Shown: positions 1-11,324, numbered from the stretch's first letter. The stretch is DNA of 64,000 nucleotides from Blepharisma japonicum (GCA_949751835.1 CATKHK010000049.1:62001-126000), one strand, 5' to 3'. The notes: a model not told the origin generated them from the sequence alone. Program-made: numbers and translations.

Positions 1-120
1 TACCTTGGCTAAATTTGTGTCTAATATTGCTATTTGATAATTCAATATTATAATGCAAAATTCAATTTTAATAAAATAATGCTAAAATTTGAAAGAGCTG
101 AATAAATGTGTCGTTAAATT

Positions 121-489
121 TTATTTTCCAATTGCAATTACCACAGCAACTGAATACTCATCCTCATGCGAAAGTGACGTCATTGTATTTTCCACCCCAA
201 TTTCTTCAAGCAGATTTTTCGTTTCCCCATAAGCTCTTATATACGGCTGCCCAGTTTCCTGCTTACAAATTTCAACTTCATGGAACCACACCCTCCTAGA
301 AGCAGTCGCCTTTACTAGAGCTTCTTTTATAGCCCACCTTGACGCTAAATACTTCGAGCTAATTTCACCAATTTTTTCATTAGGATGCAGCACTTTTTCT
401 AAAAATCTTTCCCTAATACATTGGTTATCCAGGATTTTTTGCATCCTTATGTTTTTACATAGATCTATCCCAATCCCAATAATTCTCAT
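121..489 (-). CDS. acpS: Holo-[acyl-carrier-protein] synthase (AcpS-type phosphopantetheinyl transferase)
   Basis: A 122-residue protein of normal AcpS length. It would move 4'-phosphopantetheine from CoA to the serine of an acyl carrier protein, probably for mitochondrial or type II fatty acid synthesis. Visible family motifs are GIGIDLC at residues 5-11 (metal-binding Asp9), the FLEKVLHPNE segment, WAIKEALVKA near residues 52-61 (catalytic Glu of the W/F-xxKEA motif) and SLSHEDEY near the C-terminus. The ATG at 487-489 gives the family's usual N-terminus and the stop is TAA. No intron or in-frame TGA. It lies 26 bp downstream of the RINGv-FHA gene on the same strand. No clear targeting peptide is visible. 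Confidence 0.9.
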   Translation of the reverse strand: MRIIGIGIDLCKNIRMQKILDNQCIRERFLEKVLHPNEKIGEISSKYLASRWAIKEALVKATASRRVWFHEVEICKQETGQPYIRAYGETKNLLEEIGVENTMTSLSHEDEYSVAVVIAIGK

Positions 490-515
490 ACTTTTTATTA
501 TTTTTGCCTATTTAT

Positions 516-1868
516 TTATATTATTGAAGCTTCATTTAATATCCTGTCATTGCTAATGGACTTTTCTTCTTCATTTACTGTCTCAATTGCAATGGAAACT
601 TCTTGATGGGCCATGTCTTCTCGGTTCCATTTAACTTCAGAGTCGCTGTAATTCCTGACGTTGGTTTCTTCTACAACTGAGCTTGTAGGAGCTCCAAAAG
701 CGGCAGGGTTATCTTCAATAATATCAGCCTGCGTCAAATAGGAACAATGGGTAATAGGGACCACCTTTTTAATTCCAAAAGCCCAAAGGCAAGATTTGCA
801 GCTAAAAGGCTCTTTTGATACTAAATGAGCAATAGTTCGTCCTATTTGGACAGTAACCTCTGTATGTGGCTGCAGAATAAACGATTTTTTCATCAGCACA
901 AGGGTACCAAATTTGCTGTTGCTGTCTTCCAATACAAAATTTCCGTCAATGAATTTCAGTTTGCAATGTCTTCGGCTTACTGAAACGTCAGAAATTTTGA
1001 TTTCGCTGTCATTGCCTCTACCTAAGCTTGCAGATTCACCGTCATTTAAGCTTACGACGTGTAAACATCGAGATTCACTTCTTTCAGGCCTATAGTCTTC
1101 CAATAATATATAAGGTTTATCAGGATTTACGATTGCAATTAAATCAAATCGTTCTTTTCCTATACATATACTTGATGGTAATGGTGCCTTGCAGATCTCG
1201 CAGGACAATTCCCCCCAATAATAAGAAGTCGCTTTTTGCAGCCTGTTTACAATAACTTTATTAGTCAGCCACTCCTGTAAGCACCCAACGTGGATATTTT
1301 TCATAGTTCCTATACAGCTGCAAGGTGAAATCAAAGGGTTTTCTTTAGAATTTGTATTGCTTAAGCATATGCGGCAAGATACAACTTCATCCCCTGGAAA
1401 TGGCTCAAAATACTGAAAACTCGCTTTTTCTATATTTGACTCTATTGGTATCGCTAAATTTGAATTGAAATTTGTACAGATCCGCTTTACTTGTAGACGA
1501 ACGCGACCTAGCCTTATCCAGTCGCCTTCACAGATTTTGTAGCCTTTGATGCCGCTGTTTCGGATCGATTTTATTACTAGCCAAAGGCGTTCGTTTAAAG
1601 AATCACCAGCTTGCTGGATAGTGAACTCGCCTCCACGTGCTTTTATTGACAAAATGGGGTTTGAGTCTTCAGTGAGCTTTCGGTGGCAGCTTGAGCTGTT
1701 CAGGATGCAGGAATTATTCGCTCTATGCAAAATTGCTGAATAATTTAGTGTGAAATGATTTTTGGTTGTCACGGTAGCTTGATAATCGTAGAGACAGTTG
1801 GTATCACGATGCCAAGTGGACGTTTGGATTTCAAGACTGATTAGAACTTACTAAGTGTTTTCTGTCAT
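516..1868 (-). CDS. RINGv (RING-CH) plus FHA domain protein, copy 1
   Basis: Two exons, 1852-1868 and 516-1836, separated by a 15-nt intron (1837-1851, gtaagttctaatcag); 445 residues, stop TAA. Residues about 85-120 hold a GDWIRLGRVRLQVK segment shared with the second copy at 35120-36464. A RING-variant finger (residues ~160-222) shows CRIC, CSC, H-x2-C and CEIC zinc ligands. An FHA domain (residues ~275-325) shows LGRG, SVSRRHC and the NSKFGT signature. RINGv proteins are usually membrane-associated E3 ubiquitin ligases and FHA domains bind phosphothreonine, so a phospho-directed ligase is an inference; no clear membrane helix is present. Without the intron the frame opens at a GTG with no ATG, which is why the 17-nt first exon is accepted. 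The C-terminus is acidic and serine-rich. Confidence 0.85.
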
Positions 1869-2056
1869 TTTCTATACAAAATATAATTTCTATAATAAAG
1901 AAATTTCAAGCTAAAAGAGGAGGCCAAACTAAGAAGTTTTTGCATTTATTGATTGTGATAGAAAGGGCTACTGAATAAATTGAAACACCGAAAAACTGTA
2001 TTAAAATAAATAAGATTATTTAATTCACAATAAATTTATTAATTTTTTATGTTGGC

Positions 2057-3109
2057 TTACAGTTCGAAATCAACCATGATTTCTTCACCAAGCTCAGCGT
2101 CCATCAAAGGTAAAGAATTTTTACTCTCAAAATCCCCTGGCCAATACCTGCTTGAAGGAATATTTTCATCTAAAATTCCTAACGCTTTATAAGCTGAAGC
2201 AATCAGCTCTGAGCAAAAATAATTATCTTCAGTTCCAGGCTGTCTCCTTTGATCAATTCCAAATACTTTTTTATATGAAATTTTATACTTTTTGCCTCTT
2301 GCATTGTCAATAAACTCTTGCAGCTTTGTCAAAGTTTCTTCTGTTCTGTTCATAGTAAGCTTGCGTAAGGCAATTCTTTTATAAAGCCTATGCCAGCCAT
2401 ATCTCAAAAAATCATCCCATTGAACTATAGCGACCCCTTCATCTCCAGTTGCTTCAAGAATTGCTATATCCCCAGTTGAATAGCACAATAATAAAGCAAC
2501 ATGGTCATATCGGCCTCTTAAAACGCTTCGTTGCAGCTTTGCTGCAACACTTTTGCCTTTAAACAGTATTAAATCTCCAGTACAAGCTTGGTATCGGAAC
2601 TGTTCTTCTGATAATCTGTCAAACCTCCAGAATTCTTTTTGCATACTTATGGTGGTCATGTCTAATTTTCTCCCATCAGAATATGTAATATGCTTGTGTA
2701 GAGCCATAGCCCAGTCAATAATTTCTTTAGGATCAGGTGATTTTAGCACAAAACACCTTTTGGCGCCTAAAGGCTTTATAAAAATTTTTCTTGGCCTTTC
2801 TGGATCGTATACTTGTACATCAACTGTTATAAGATTAAAATTAATAATCCCAGCTGGCTGAGGGTCGGACTCTTTTCTGAAGTAAACTAGCCTTTTATCT
2901 CTTAATACAAAATATCGCTGCTGGTAACCTCGTAGGAAGTTGTTAGATTTCTTGAGGAGTCAACCTGATTTGTCGACGAGCTCGTTTTGGTTTGAAATTG
3001 CTTGAGAATTGTCAAGCGTCGCATCTGTTTCGTACCTGCTGTAGTTATCACTGATGCTGGATAAAAATTCTTCCAGCTGGGTTTTCTTTGGGGAAGTGTC
3101 TTCTGTCAT
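2057..3109 (-). CDS. PH domain fused to a YiiX/NlpC-P60-like cysteine hydrolase domain
   Basis: A 350-residue single-exon gene. Residues ~47-145 form a pleckstrin-homology domain: SGWLLKK start, RYFVLRD strand and a closing helix ending DWAMALHKH. The tryptophan in SGWLLKK is a TGA codon (2960-2962). Residues ~170-345 look like the circularly permuted NlpC/P60 (YiiX, DUF830) fold: TGDLILFKG, RYDHVALLL with candidate catalytic His203, and NYFCSELIASAY with candidate nucleophile Cys299. The PH domain would recruit the enzyme to phosphoinositide membranes, where a lipid or peptide amide/ester could be the substrate; this is inferred. The upstream ATG was chosen because it is in frame and adds the complete PH domain. 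It is divergent from the coiled-coil gene at 3436. Confidence 0.8.
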
Positions 3110-3435
3110 AATTTTTTCACCTATTATTATAAGGTCTGGATAGAAATAAAAGATAAGGAAAAGACAAGAGGAAGTTTAGATTAATGATAATAAAGAAAAT
3201 TAAGGAGGATTGAGAAACGAGAAGCGGGCGATTCAAAATGAAGAGGTATTAAAAGAGTAATTTTGAATTTGAGACAAAGGGAATGAGAGAAAACTTCTAC
3301 AATGAAAATAAAGCTAAAATTTGAAAAATAATGAAAATAATGCTAAAAGACCTAAAAAATAAAAATAGGTATAAATGATAATATAATGCGACGTATATAT
3401 TCTGTATATATTATAAGCATTTTAAATTATTAAAA
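3110..3435. other. Divergent intergenic spacer
   Basis: A spacer of 326 bp between two gene starts. It is purine-rich on the + strand. A TTATAATA string lies about 13 nt before the minus-strand ATG, and an ATTATAAGC string lies about 26 nt before the plus-strand ATG; both could be core promoter elements. No coding or RNA gene was recognised. Confidence 0.5.
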
Positions 3436-4299
3436 ATGCAAACCAACAACTTAACACTTAGAGATGACATTACTACTGACAATCCTACACAAATGATTGC
3501 CACTCTACAAGCTTATAAAGAGCAAAGTGTAGCTGCTGGCAATTTTTTGGAGGCTGAAAAAGCTGTCGAGCAAATCCAAAAATTGAAGATCCAGGAACAA
3601 AAATTAAAGGAAAAAGAACTCCTGCAGAAGCAAAAAAAAGAAGTCGAGCAGGTAGAGTTTGGCCATTTAGAAGAATTCCAAGAATTTAATAGTTTATGGG
3701 AAGAAGAATTTGATAAATACAAACAAGAATGCAAGCTTCAGTTAATGGATCTTGAAAAAACTCACAGCTCGCAGCTAGAAGAAAAGCAAAAAGAAGCAGA
3801 AGAAAAAATCAAGATAATTCATAAACCGTGCTCGAAAAAATTGAATTTAATGAAAGCTAAAGAAATAGCAATTAAGCAAGAACAATATAAATTGGCGCAT
3901 GACCTGACACAAGAAATCAAAATACTCGAGGAAGAAGAACTAGAAAAAGCAGAGGCGGAAAGAAAAATAAAAATTGAAAAATTTATGGAAAAAGTAGTAA
4001 AACAGCAAAAAGTTGAATACGAAATGCTGAAAAATAGGCTTAAAAGGAATTATGAGGAGCTTAAAAGAAGAAGAGGGATGGAGATGGAAAGAGTTATAAA
4101 GCATGCACAAAACAATAAAAAAGAACTTGAAAGAGTCCAAGGCCATGAAAAAGTGATAGCAAAAGGAAGGTTAAATAGTCCGTTAAGTTGGACTATGAAT
4201 GAAAGCACATCAATAAGTAGGATCCTTCAAACATCAAAATCAGGGACGCCAGGCATTTCTGTCCGTAGAAGAGCAAATATAGATACTAGTAGTAATTAA
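3436..4299 (+). CDS. Coiled-coil protein of unknown function
   Basis: A 287-residue intronless gene. After a short polar N-terminus, residues ~20-235 are almost continuous heptad-like Lys/Glu/Gln-rich helix, followed by a basic serine/threonine tail containing GISVRRRAN. The early segment YKEQSVAAGNFLEAEKA resembles a UVR-like helical motif, but weakly. I do not recognise a family; a cytoskeletal or basal-body structural role is possible from composition only. Its TAA stop overlaps that of the convergent GAF gene: the two stops share the sequence TTAA at 4296-4299. Confidence 0.75.
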   Translation: MQTNNLTLRDDITTDNPTQMIATLQAYKEQSVAAGNFLEAEKAVEQIQKLKIQEQKLKEKELLQKQKKEVEQVEFGHLEEFQEFNSLWEEEFDKYKQECKLQLMDLEKTHSSQLEEKQKEAEEKIKIIHKPCSKKLNLMKAKEIAIKQEQYKLAHDLTQEIKILEEEELEKAEAERKIKIEKFMEKVVKQQKVEYEMLKNRLKRNYEELKRRRGMEMERVIKHAQNNKKELERVQGHEKVIAKGRLNSPLSWTMNESTSISRILQTSKSGTPGISVRRRANIDTSSN

Positions 4300-5882
4300 G
4301 AGAATCGATTTAAATTTAAAGCTAAAATCTTCTCAAAATATTGGAAAATCTCATTGTCCACTTGGTTAAGCTTTGCTCTATTCGAAGAAGCTCTGCCATA
4401 AACCCCTCTATTATTTAAAATTTCTAAAACTGCTATAGCATCTCCTTCATGATTTAATATAGGAAAACAAAGCACAGGCAATGTTGAATCAATATCTACA
4501 ATTCCATTATAACTTGGATCGTTATATGCATCAGGGATATTTAATATAATTTTTTCTTTTGCACACTTTCCTACCAGCCCAATATTACAGCTAAATTTTT
4601 CTTCTTCCCCATTTGCATATCTAATCAGGTTCCCTTCTTTTACCAAATAAATTTTGGAGACATCAGTGCCCATAAGATCCTTTGACCTTTCTTCAGAAAT
4701 TTCCATCACTTTTATAATATTCTTTGCCTCAGTGATTAATATACAAGTTTCTAATACCAACCGCATTTTGTGGAGCATTAGCATAGAAATTTCATTTCTC
4801 ATAGAGTTTCTTAGCATAATTCCTGCCTGAGCGGAGAGGAGCTCAAAAAGAGCTTCGTCATCTGGTGTAAAAATGCCGTCAACTTTATTTATAGCTTCAG
4901 CTACACCTATGATATTTCCTGAAGGATCCTTGATAGGAATTGCAAGGATAGTCTTTGTACGATATGAGGTTTGAATGTCGACTGCTTTATTAAATCTGCT
5001 ATCTTTATAAGCATCTTCAATATTTAGCTTGTTTCCGCTCATAGCTACATATCCGACTATTCCTTTGTCCATAGGAATTCTAATAGTTTTATTAGTCCCT
5101 TTAGCAGCTTTTGTTCATAATTCTCCATTCAGTTCATCAACTAAAAACACACTAGCTCTATCACAAATTAAATTTTCACAGGTTTCATGGACCAATGTCT
5201 CTATTGCTTCATCTAAAACCAAAGAAATTGAAATTTGATGAGATCCAGATATGAGCTTTTTCAATCTCATAGTCAGCCCTAACAATTTTTCGTATTCTTT
5301 TTTTTGATCTTTTATATAAGCAAAAATTTCATTTCTCGTTGAATTATCCATAGCATTTAATTTTTCTGAAAAAGTATCATATTCATCTAATAAATTATCA
5401 ATGATTTTCCTTTTTGCAATATTTTCTTCGCTTTCCATATAATTTGTGGTCTGCTGAATTAAATTGTGAGTGTTTTTTCTTTCTGAGCGCTTTTCCTGCT
5501 TTGGTTGGTAATCTTGATAATTTTGCTTGGATTTTGAAGGCATAGAAATCTCTGCTGCTTTCATTTGCTTCTTGGTTTGATTTAACAGACGTTGATATCA
5601 TCTGATGTTTTCTTTTAATTTTCGATTTTCTTCAAGCGCAGAAGCGATTATTTCGTCTCGTTTTTGTTGACCCATGACAAGCTGCTTGTTCATATTTTCG
5701 AGCTTTGCGATTTCTCGATTTTTGTTTTGCATCATTAACTCAAGCTCACGGTATTCTTTATTCACTGGAGGAGCGATTAAGTCAATATCAGGGCGCTGCT
5801 TTGGGTTGCTTGAGGATCGCTTTAGAGCAGGAAATGATTTTTCACCTCTGGGATTTAGCTCATAAGTTTTAGACAATTGCAT
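4296..5882 (-). CDS. Tandem GAF domain protein with N-terminal coiled coil
   Basis: Read with TGA as Trp (5598-5600 and 5115-5117) this is one 528-residue gene with no intron. Residues ~45-95 and ~150-205 are coiled coil. GAF domain 1 (about 215-380) includes LICDRASVFLVD, the DKGIVGYVAMSG core and AIPIKDPSGNIIGVAEAINK. GAF domain 2 (about 395-525) includes SKIYLVKEG, NIGLVGKCA and LCFPILNHEGDAIAVLEILN. Such tandem GAF modules bind cyclic nucleotides or small ligands in phosphodiesterases and related proteins. No catalytic PDE domain follows, so this is probably a regulatory or scaffold protein. A cyclic-nucleotide PDE is encoded nearby (13192-15336), but any link is conjecture. Confidence 0.82.
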
Positions 5883-7250
5883 TTATTATACATTTAAAAT
5901 AGAAGGAAGGATTATTAAAGAAAGACTCGCTTATGTTCTCTTAGATCGAAAAAGTAAAATTCTTAATCTGAGTGGAATTATAATAACGAAAAGCGCATTA
6001 ATGAGCTTCAAATAATTGATATTACAAATAATTGAGATGACCTATTTATTTTGTAAATAAATTTATTTCTTCATATCTTAATTGGACAAACGCTTTCTTT
6101 AAAGATTTATGGGAAGAAAATAAAATAGCTTTCATGAAAATTTGGTCAAAAAAATTCAGCTCTAGCTCGATTACTTTGAAAGTTTTTGATTATCGTCAAG
6201 ATTAAATTCATTTTGCTAAATTCTTTAAACTTAATTCTTATTAATTAGTTGACCTAAAATACCTAAAAATCTATTTATTTTATTTGATTTATGATTCCTT
6301 CTAATTACTTTATTTATTATACCTCATATAGCTTTTCAAAAATTAAAAAGGCTAAATTTATCTCTTAGCAGGAGCATTTACATTTAGTTAATTTGCTTTA
6401 TTTGTCTAATTTCTACAGCTTTATTAGTATCAAGAATAAATAAAAATTAAATTTTTCTAAGCTAAAATAATCGAAAGTGCTGCTAAAATTGTCCCTTTTG
6501 ATTATGCGAGTTTTTGTGTTTTTTTTTTCGGTTACCCCTTTTTAGAAAGAAGATGATCCTGACTCTTTGAAGCTGTGAGATTGCATTTTTTGGTTCCTTT
6601 GAGCCTATAATTCATACTTTTTTTGCAGTCTTGTATATAGCCTTGCTATGTGCTCGATTTCAATTTGAATTTTTCCTTAGATTTTCCAAGTTCTCAGCAA
6701 TATATAAGTTAATAGCTCTTAATTTCTAGTAGCAAATGCAAAGTTATAATCTTTTACATGATCTTTCTTGATTTTGATAATTGCATGAAAATTAATTGAC
6801 ATCATGATAAGGCACTAGAATATCGTATTAATTTAGAATGATTCATAAGCAAATTTAATGAGATTTTAGACTTTTAAGATACTTAAGATTCAAAAACTTA
6901 ATCAAATTGAATTGCTTATACATTATGAAGACTAATAAAGGCATTTTACATTCCATAGAAAATGCCTTAATGGTTAAATATTCAGCAATTTCCAGCAACT
7001 TAAGTTCTGCTTAATTATTCCAAAAAATCCAACAACAAAAAGCTTATCAAAATTTTTGTTTCTGAATTTATTATAAGCATGAGTCACTAGTCATATTATA
7101 TTGTTCCATGTTTTTTTAAATTGTAAGTGGGATCAGTGGACATTTATTAACATTTTTTTGTTATTTGATGCTTGCTAGTCTAATCTACTCTCTAATTTAT
7201 TCATCCATTTCATCTGAATTCTTAATTTTCATATAAATTACTGTGATTTA
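5883..7250. other. Long AT-rich intergenic region
   Basis: About 1.4 kb between two divergently oriented gene starts. Short homopolymer runs occur (for example ten T at 6521-6530). A short minus-strand stretch at about 6550-6690 has coiled-coil-like codons but contains in-frame TAA and TAG and has no acceptable 15-16 nt intron to remove them. No gene, tRNA or repeat was recognised. Confidence 0.4.
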
Positions 7251-7670
7251 ATGGAAAATCAGTTCAAATGCTACTACCTCAACTGCACCAAAGCCTATAA
7301 GACAAAATACAATTTGAGAAGACATATTAACGCAATTCATTTAAAAATTCGCAATTTTGTGTGTTCTATATGCTCTAAAACTTTTGCTTGTAAGCAAAAC
7401 CTCAACGAGCATGAGCTTTTGCACGATAAGTCAAAGAGACTGTGCAAACAAGAGAGGACTAAACCTCAATTGAAAAATACAGAGAATAAGGGTATTGCAA
7501 CTCCATTTGAGCTTTTATTTATTCATGAAGAGTTATTTAAAAGAGATCCTAATATCAAAGTCCCAAGTGGTCCTATGCCTGTGCTTCCACCAGTGGATAA
7601 AAATCGTCAATCTGAGTGGGTACAAACAAGAATTCCAATACTGCATTCATTACTTAATAACAACCCTTAA
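7251..7670 (+). CDS. Small protein with two C2H2 zinc fingers
   Basis: A 139-residue intronless protein. Finger 1 (residues ~7-30) reads C-x4-C-x12-H-x4-H and finger 2 (residues ~37-58) C-x2-C-x12-H-x3-H, separated by a linker. The remaining C-terminal 80 residues have no recognised domain and include a proline-rich LPPVDK segment. Two adjacent classical fingers suggest nucleic-acid binding, for example a transcription or RNA-processing factor. It sits alone, with more than 1 kb of non-coding sequence on each side, which is unusual for this compact window. Confidence 0.8.
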   Translation: MENQFKCYYLNCTKAYKTKYNLRRHINAIHLKIRNFVCSICSKTFACKQNLNEHELLHDKSKRLCKQERTKPQLKNTENKGIATPFELLFIHEELFKRDPNIKVPSGPMPVLPPVDKNRQSEWVQTRIPILHSLLNNNP

Positions 7671-8713
7671 TTTGAAATGTTAACTACACATTTTGATTTT
7701 AAAAGGCATTTTTTTTTCTGTAGGCTACAGCTGCTAAAGCGCTATAAATCCAGTTTTATTTTAATTATCATGAGTTTTCAATTAGATATTTAGATAAAAA
7801 TTCGATAAATGGTAAATAACTAAAAAATCTCTTCACTTTCAAAGAAAACTGTGTTTTTTGTAAAAATTATTTAGATACTTGTAAAGCAATAAAGATATAA
7901 AGATTTTATTTTTTAAGCTTTGTTGCAGCAGATCTTGTGTTTTACCTTAGCTAGACCTTAAGAATTATGATAATTGCTAGCTTTTCATGAAGATGAATTT
8001 TAACAAAAAAATTTTTTAATTTCTTTCTCTCACTTAATGAATTTGTAAAATAATTAGAATAAAATTTTGAGTAATATTCATCTTTTTGAGGTATTTTTAA
8101 AGTAAATTAGATTCTAATAATTTAAATTTTTTACGACATTTTTTATTAATAAAAATAGGACATATTTAATCATGATGAGTACCAAAATATGATGGAAATA
8201 AGCAATAATATAAAGATATTTATAGTAAATCCAGAAAATTTATGCTCTAGTTTTTAATGGCTTCGTTTAAAATTAATAACGCTCTAAAAAATTTTTTAAT
8301 AAAAATTTTAGAAGCTTTAAAATTTTAGATAATTTGACTCAGATTAGATACAATTTTTTTTTTATAAACAAAATCCAACATCTTTAAATTAAAAAGAAGA
8401 TTACTCTTATTCCCTTAAGATTGGCTAATGCGTCCATTAAAATGGAAGTAAACTTGGCATTTTTTGTAAGATAAGTTTTTGCTATACTTTTGCAAAAAGA
8501 ATTTTATGCGTTTTATATTAAGCTAAGAGTGCATAATTTGATTTTATCCTCTTGCTGTTTTTACAACAATTTCTTCAAAGATTATTTTGAATCAAAAGCC
8601 AAATTTTGGTCGTTTTATGATTTCTTCACTACTTATCAGAATAAAAGCTATCCCTATTACCCTTGGAATTTAATAATGCTTTCTACATAATATTTAATAT
8701 ATAAAATTTTAGC
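7671..8713. other. AT-rich convergent intergenic region
   Basis: About 1.0 kb with multiple A and T runs. A 66-codon open frame at 8490-8690 is rich in Phe and Tyr, has no recognisable domain and probably results from AT-rich composition. Nothing else was recognised. Confidence 0.4.
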
Positions 8714-10108
8714 TTATGAAATTCTTATATCTACTTCATCTCTTTCTTTAGGAATTGAATCTAAAGGCTCATTTTCAGAGTTACAGTTTCTATGTGATTC
8801 AAAAGAAATATCAATTTTTGGCATTTCGTGGTCATCACCAATTTTTCCTGTATATTTTCCAAGTATCTCTCTTTTTCAATATGCTACACAAAATATAATC
8901 CCCATCGGAACAAGAAAAATATTCGAAATTATCAAAGCGTAAGGTCCAAAAGTTGAGCACATTTTCGGCTTTTTATCAATTCCCGCAAAACTTCTGCACT
9001 TGGTGGTAAATCCAGCATTGCTGATTTCAAACCACGAGATGGATGCAGCTAAATTTAGTAAAGCGACTAAAATAGCATACAGCTAAATAAAAATTACATA
9101 ATTCAATGCAGGAATCCCATAATCTTTCTTATTCAATATCGATATATAAGTTTGTAAAAATAATATGAAGCTTATTAATGCAGACCCCTCTAATACTTCA
9201 TAATATGTGCTAGCATGATGTAAGTCTTTATACAAGCCACATGTTGATGAGTGTTTATTATCATAACAATAAACTGCTGATAAACAGTCGTAATTAGTAT
9301 GGATTCCGTTGGCTTCACAATTTATGCAGGATGTAAGTCCTCCTTCCCAAGAGCTATCAGAAGAAATTCGAAGGACCCATTTTCCATATCCAAGGCCAAA
9401 TATTATAGCTGCTAAAGCTGCTGAAAAGAGAAGGCCAACAACTTTCATTCATCAGCTGAAATTGACTTTCAATACTTTCGCGTCTAAATTTATCAGATTT
9501 TTTATAATTATTCCTTTTTTTTGTTTGCAGATGACTACAAATAAGCTAAAATATGCTAACGTGCATAAGATAGAATTTGCGATTGCAAACTTAGGCCCAT
9601 TTCTGGCCACCACTATCGGGTTGGTTCATGAGGAACCTCCGCTTGAATGAAATACAGCTTCATTTAAACTAAACCATGAAATAACTGCGATTATTTGCCC
9701 AGAAGCTGCAAATAATCCTAATAAATGAACAAAAATGTAAGATCCGAAGTCTTTTTCAACTAGTCCTATAAATAATTTTTCGATTAGCATAAGGTTGGAA
9801 ATGAAGGCTAAAACCTCTAATGAAAAATAAGTCACTGCAGCTCCATGTCCAGCGTTATAGGTCATGCAATTTCCGTCATCTATATCAGAATTGCACCTAT
9901 AGTCTGAAAAACATTTCCAGCTTCACGCCTTGTGGAGCTTTGGACACCCTTTGCATTTTCATAGGCTCATTTCGTAAGATTCTGAGCCTAACTCTAAGGT
10001 TGATCAATTGGGAAGTAGTACTGAGATTATCATGAAGGTTGCGGAAAGAATGTATAGTGCAAGAGGAATCGCTAATGTATTTTTGTGCCAAAATTTAGCT
10101 TCTTTCAT
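8714..10108 (-). CDS. Duplicated four-helix membrane protein (two claudin/PMP22-like units in one chain)
   Basis: Two exons, 9098-10108 and 8714-9082, with a 15-nt intron at 9083-9097 (gtaatttttatttag); 459 residues, TAA stop. Two homologous halves each have about four hydrophobic segments. The first extracellular loop in each half is cysteine-rich and ends at a conserved C-x-S/T context: in half 1 KCKGC...KCF...RCN...NCM, in half 2 SCINC...DCLS...YCYD...TCG. The third helix regions ASGQIIAVISWFSLNEA and LAASISWFEISNA clearly match. The halves are joined at TGA-TGA-ATG (about 9446-9454), read here as Trp-Trp-Met with no TAA/TAG between. The loop cysteines and four helices suggest a claudin/PMP22/tetraspanin-like junction or surface protein; the family assignment is tentative. 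Two separate genes would require TGA to terminate here. Confidence 0.7.
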
Positions 10109-10466
10109 TATAATTATAGTATCAGAATATTCCTTTTATGAGTTTCAAAATTAGATAAATAATAAAAAACATGAAATGGATTCGGTATCACTGATTGCAG
10201 AAATGGTGATCTCATTATGTCTAGCTTTTATTTAAGCAATTTTTAGACTATCCCTGATCAGTAAAAATGCGGTAATTAGTAAATATCCATTTTAAAATTG
10301 GAAATTAAATACCTTCATTTAATCAACATCACTCAAGAAAAAAGCGAAAATCTCAAAATGATTTAATATCATCCCAAAAATAATTATAAAATACCAATAT
10401 CTGTGAAGACTAAAGTTTTCTTCAGTTATATTTCCCAAATTATATTTCTTAAAAATCAGTAAAAAT
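10109..10466. other. Divergent intergenic spacer
   Basis: Spacer of 358 bp between two gene starts. It carries TATAATTATA-like sequence directly before the minus-strand ATG at 10108. No gene is recognised; a short plus-strand open frame with a possible 16-nt intron yields only 18 residues and is not accepted. Confidence 0.4.
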
Positions 10467-11324
10467 ATGTACAGAAGATTTTCTTCGTTAATCAAAGCCC
10501 AGGAGCTTAATTCCTTAATTCAAAAAAAATCAAAAATTCACATCCTAGACAGCACCTATGCAATCCCTGAAAAAGACGGCACCCCTCTTTCTAACCACTA
10601 TAAAACTCGTATAGCTAACTCAAAATTCCTCGATCTTCTTGAAATATCAGATAGATCATCTCCTTATCCTCTAATGATGCCAAATAATCAGCAATTTATT
10701 TCTCATATGAAAAAGCTCAGTATTAAAAACGACGACACTCTTGTGGTCTGCTACGACAAGCTTGGAGTATTTTCTGCTACTCGAGCATGATTTGTGCTAA
10801 AATCCTTCGGCAAACAAAACGTAAAAGTCCTTGATGGAGGGCTTCCTTTTTGGCTAAGTCAAGCCTACCCGACTGAATCAGGTGAATATGATCTTTATAA
10901 AGACCCTTCAATAGAAAATGACAATGATTACAGATATTCAAAAGATGCTTCAAGAATAAAAGCTTTTGAAGAAGTTTTAGCAGCCTCTAAAGTAGCTGAT
11001 AGTGTGATATTAGATGCAAGAATGGCAGCGATTTTCAATAAAGAAGACCCAAAACTGACAGTTAACCATGTAGAAGGAGCGAAAAATGTGCCTTGGAAAA
11101 ATCTTATGAATGCAAATGCAACATTGAAAACTCCAGAAGAATTGAGAAGTTTATATGAAGCGGCAGGAGTTAGGGTAGATGAAGAAAAAGCAGTGATCAG
11201 CATGTGCCATCAAGGACTGGCAGCTTGTGTTAATTTGTTTGCTTTGGAAGAATTAGGGAAGAAAGCTTCACTTTATGATGGATCGTGGGCGGAGTGGAAG
11301 GAAAGGTATAATGAAAATCTTTAA
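10467..11324 (+). CDS. Thiosulfate / 3-mercaptopyruvate sulfurtransferase (two rhodanese domains)
   Basis: 285 residues, intronless, with one TGA at 10788-10790 that encodes Trp in SATRAWFVLK, exactly where rhodaneses have RAWW/RVWF. The N-terminal domain (about 10-140) contains ILDSTYAIP, VVCYDK and VLDGGLPFW. The C-terminal domain (about 155-280) contains ILDAR, VEGAKNVPW, the active-site loop MCHQGLAA with catalytic cysteine, and LYDGSWAEW. The basic, hydroxylated N-terminus MYRRFSSLIK suggests a mitochondrial presequence. It would transfer sulfur to cyanide or thiol acceptors. The active loop CHQGLAA differs from both classical rhodanese and MPST loops, so the preferred substrate is unclear. 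Confidence 0.9.

Noticed and set aside
6550-6690. Minus-strand coiled-coil-like codons (IEIEHIARLYTRLQ...)
   Set aside because: Bounded by TAA, interrupted by TAG, and the only gt...ag segment nearby is 13 nt and does not keep the frame.
8490-8690. 66-codon plus-strand open frame
   Set aside because: Phe/Tyr-rich composition, no domain, AT-rich surroundings with no coding bias; probably chance.
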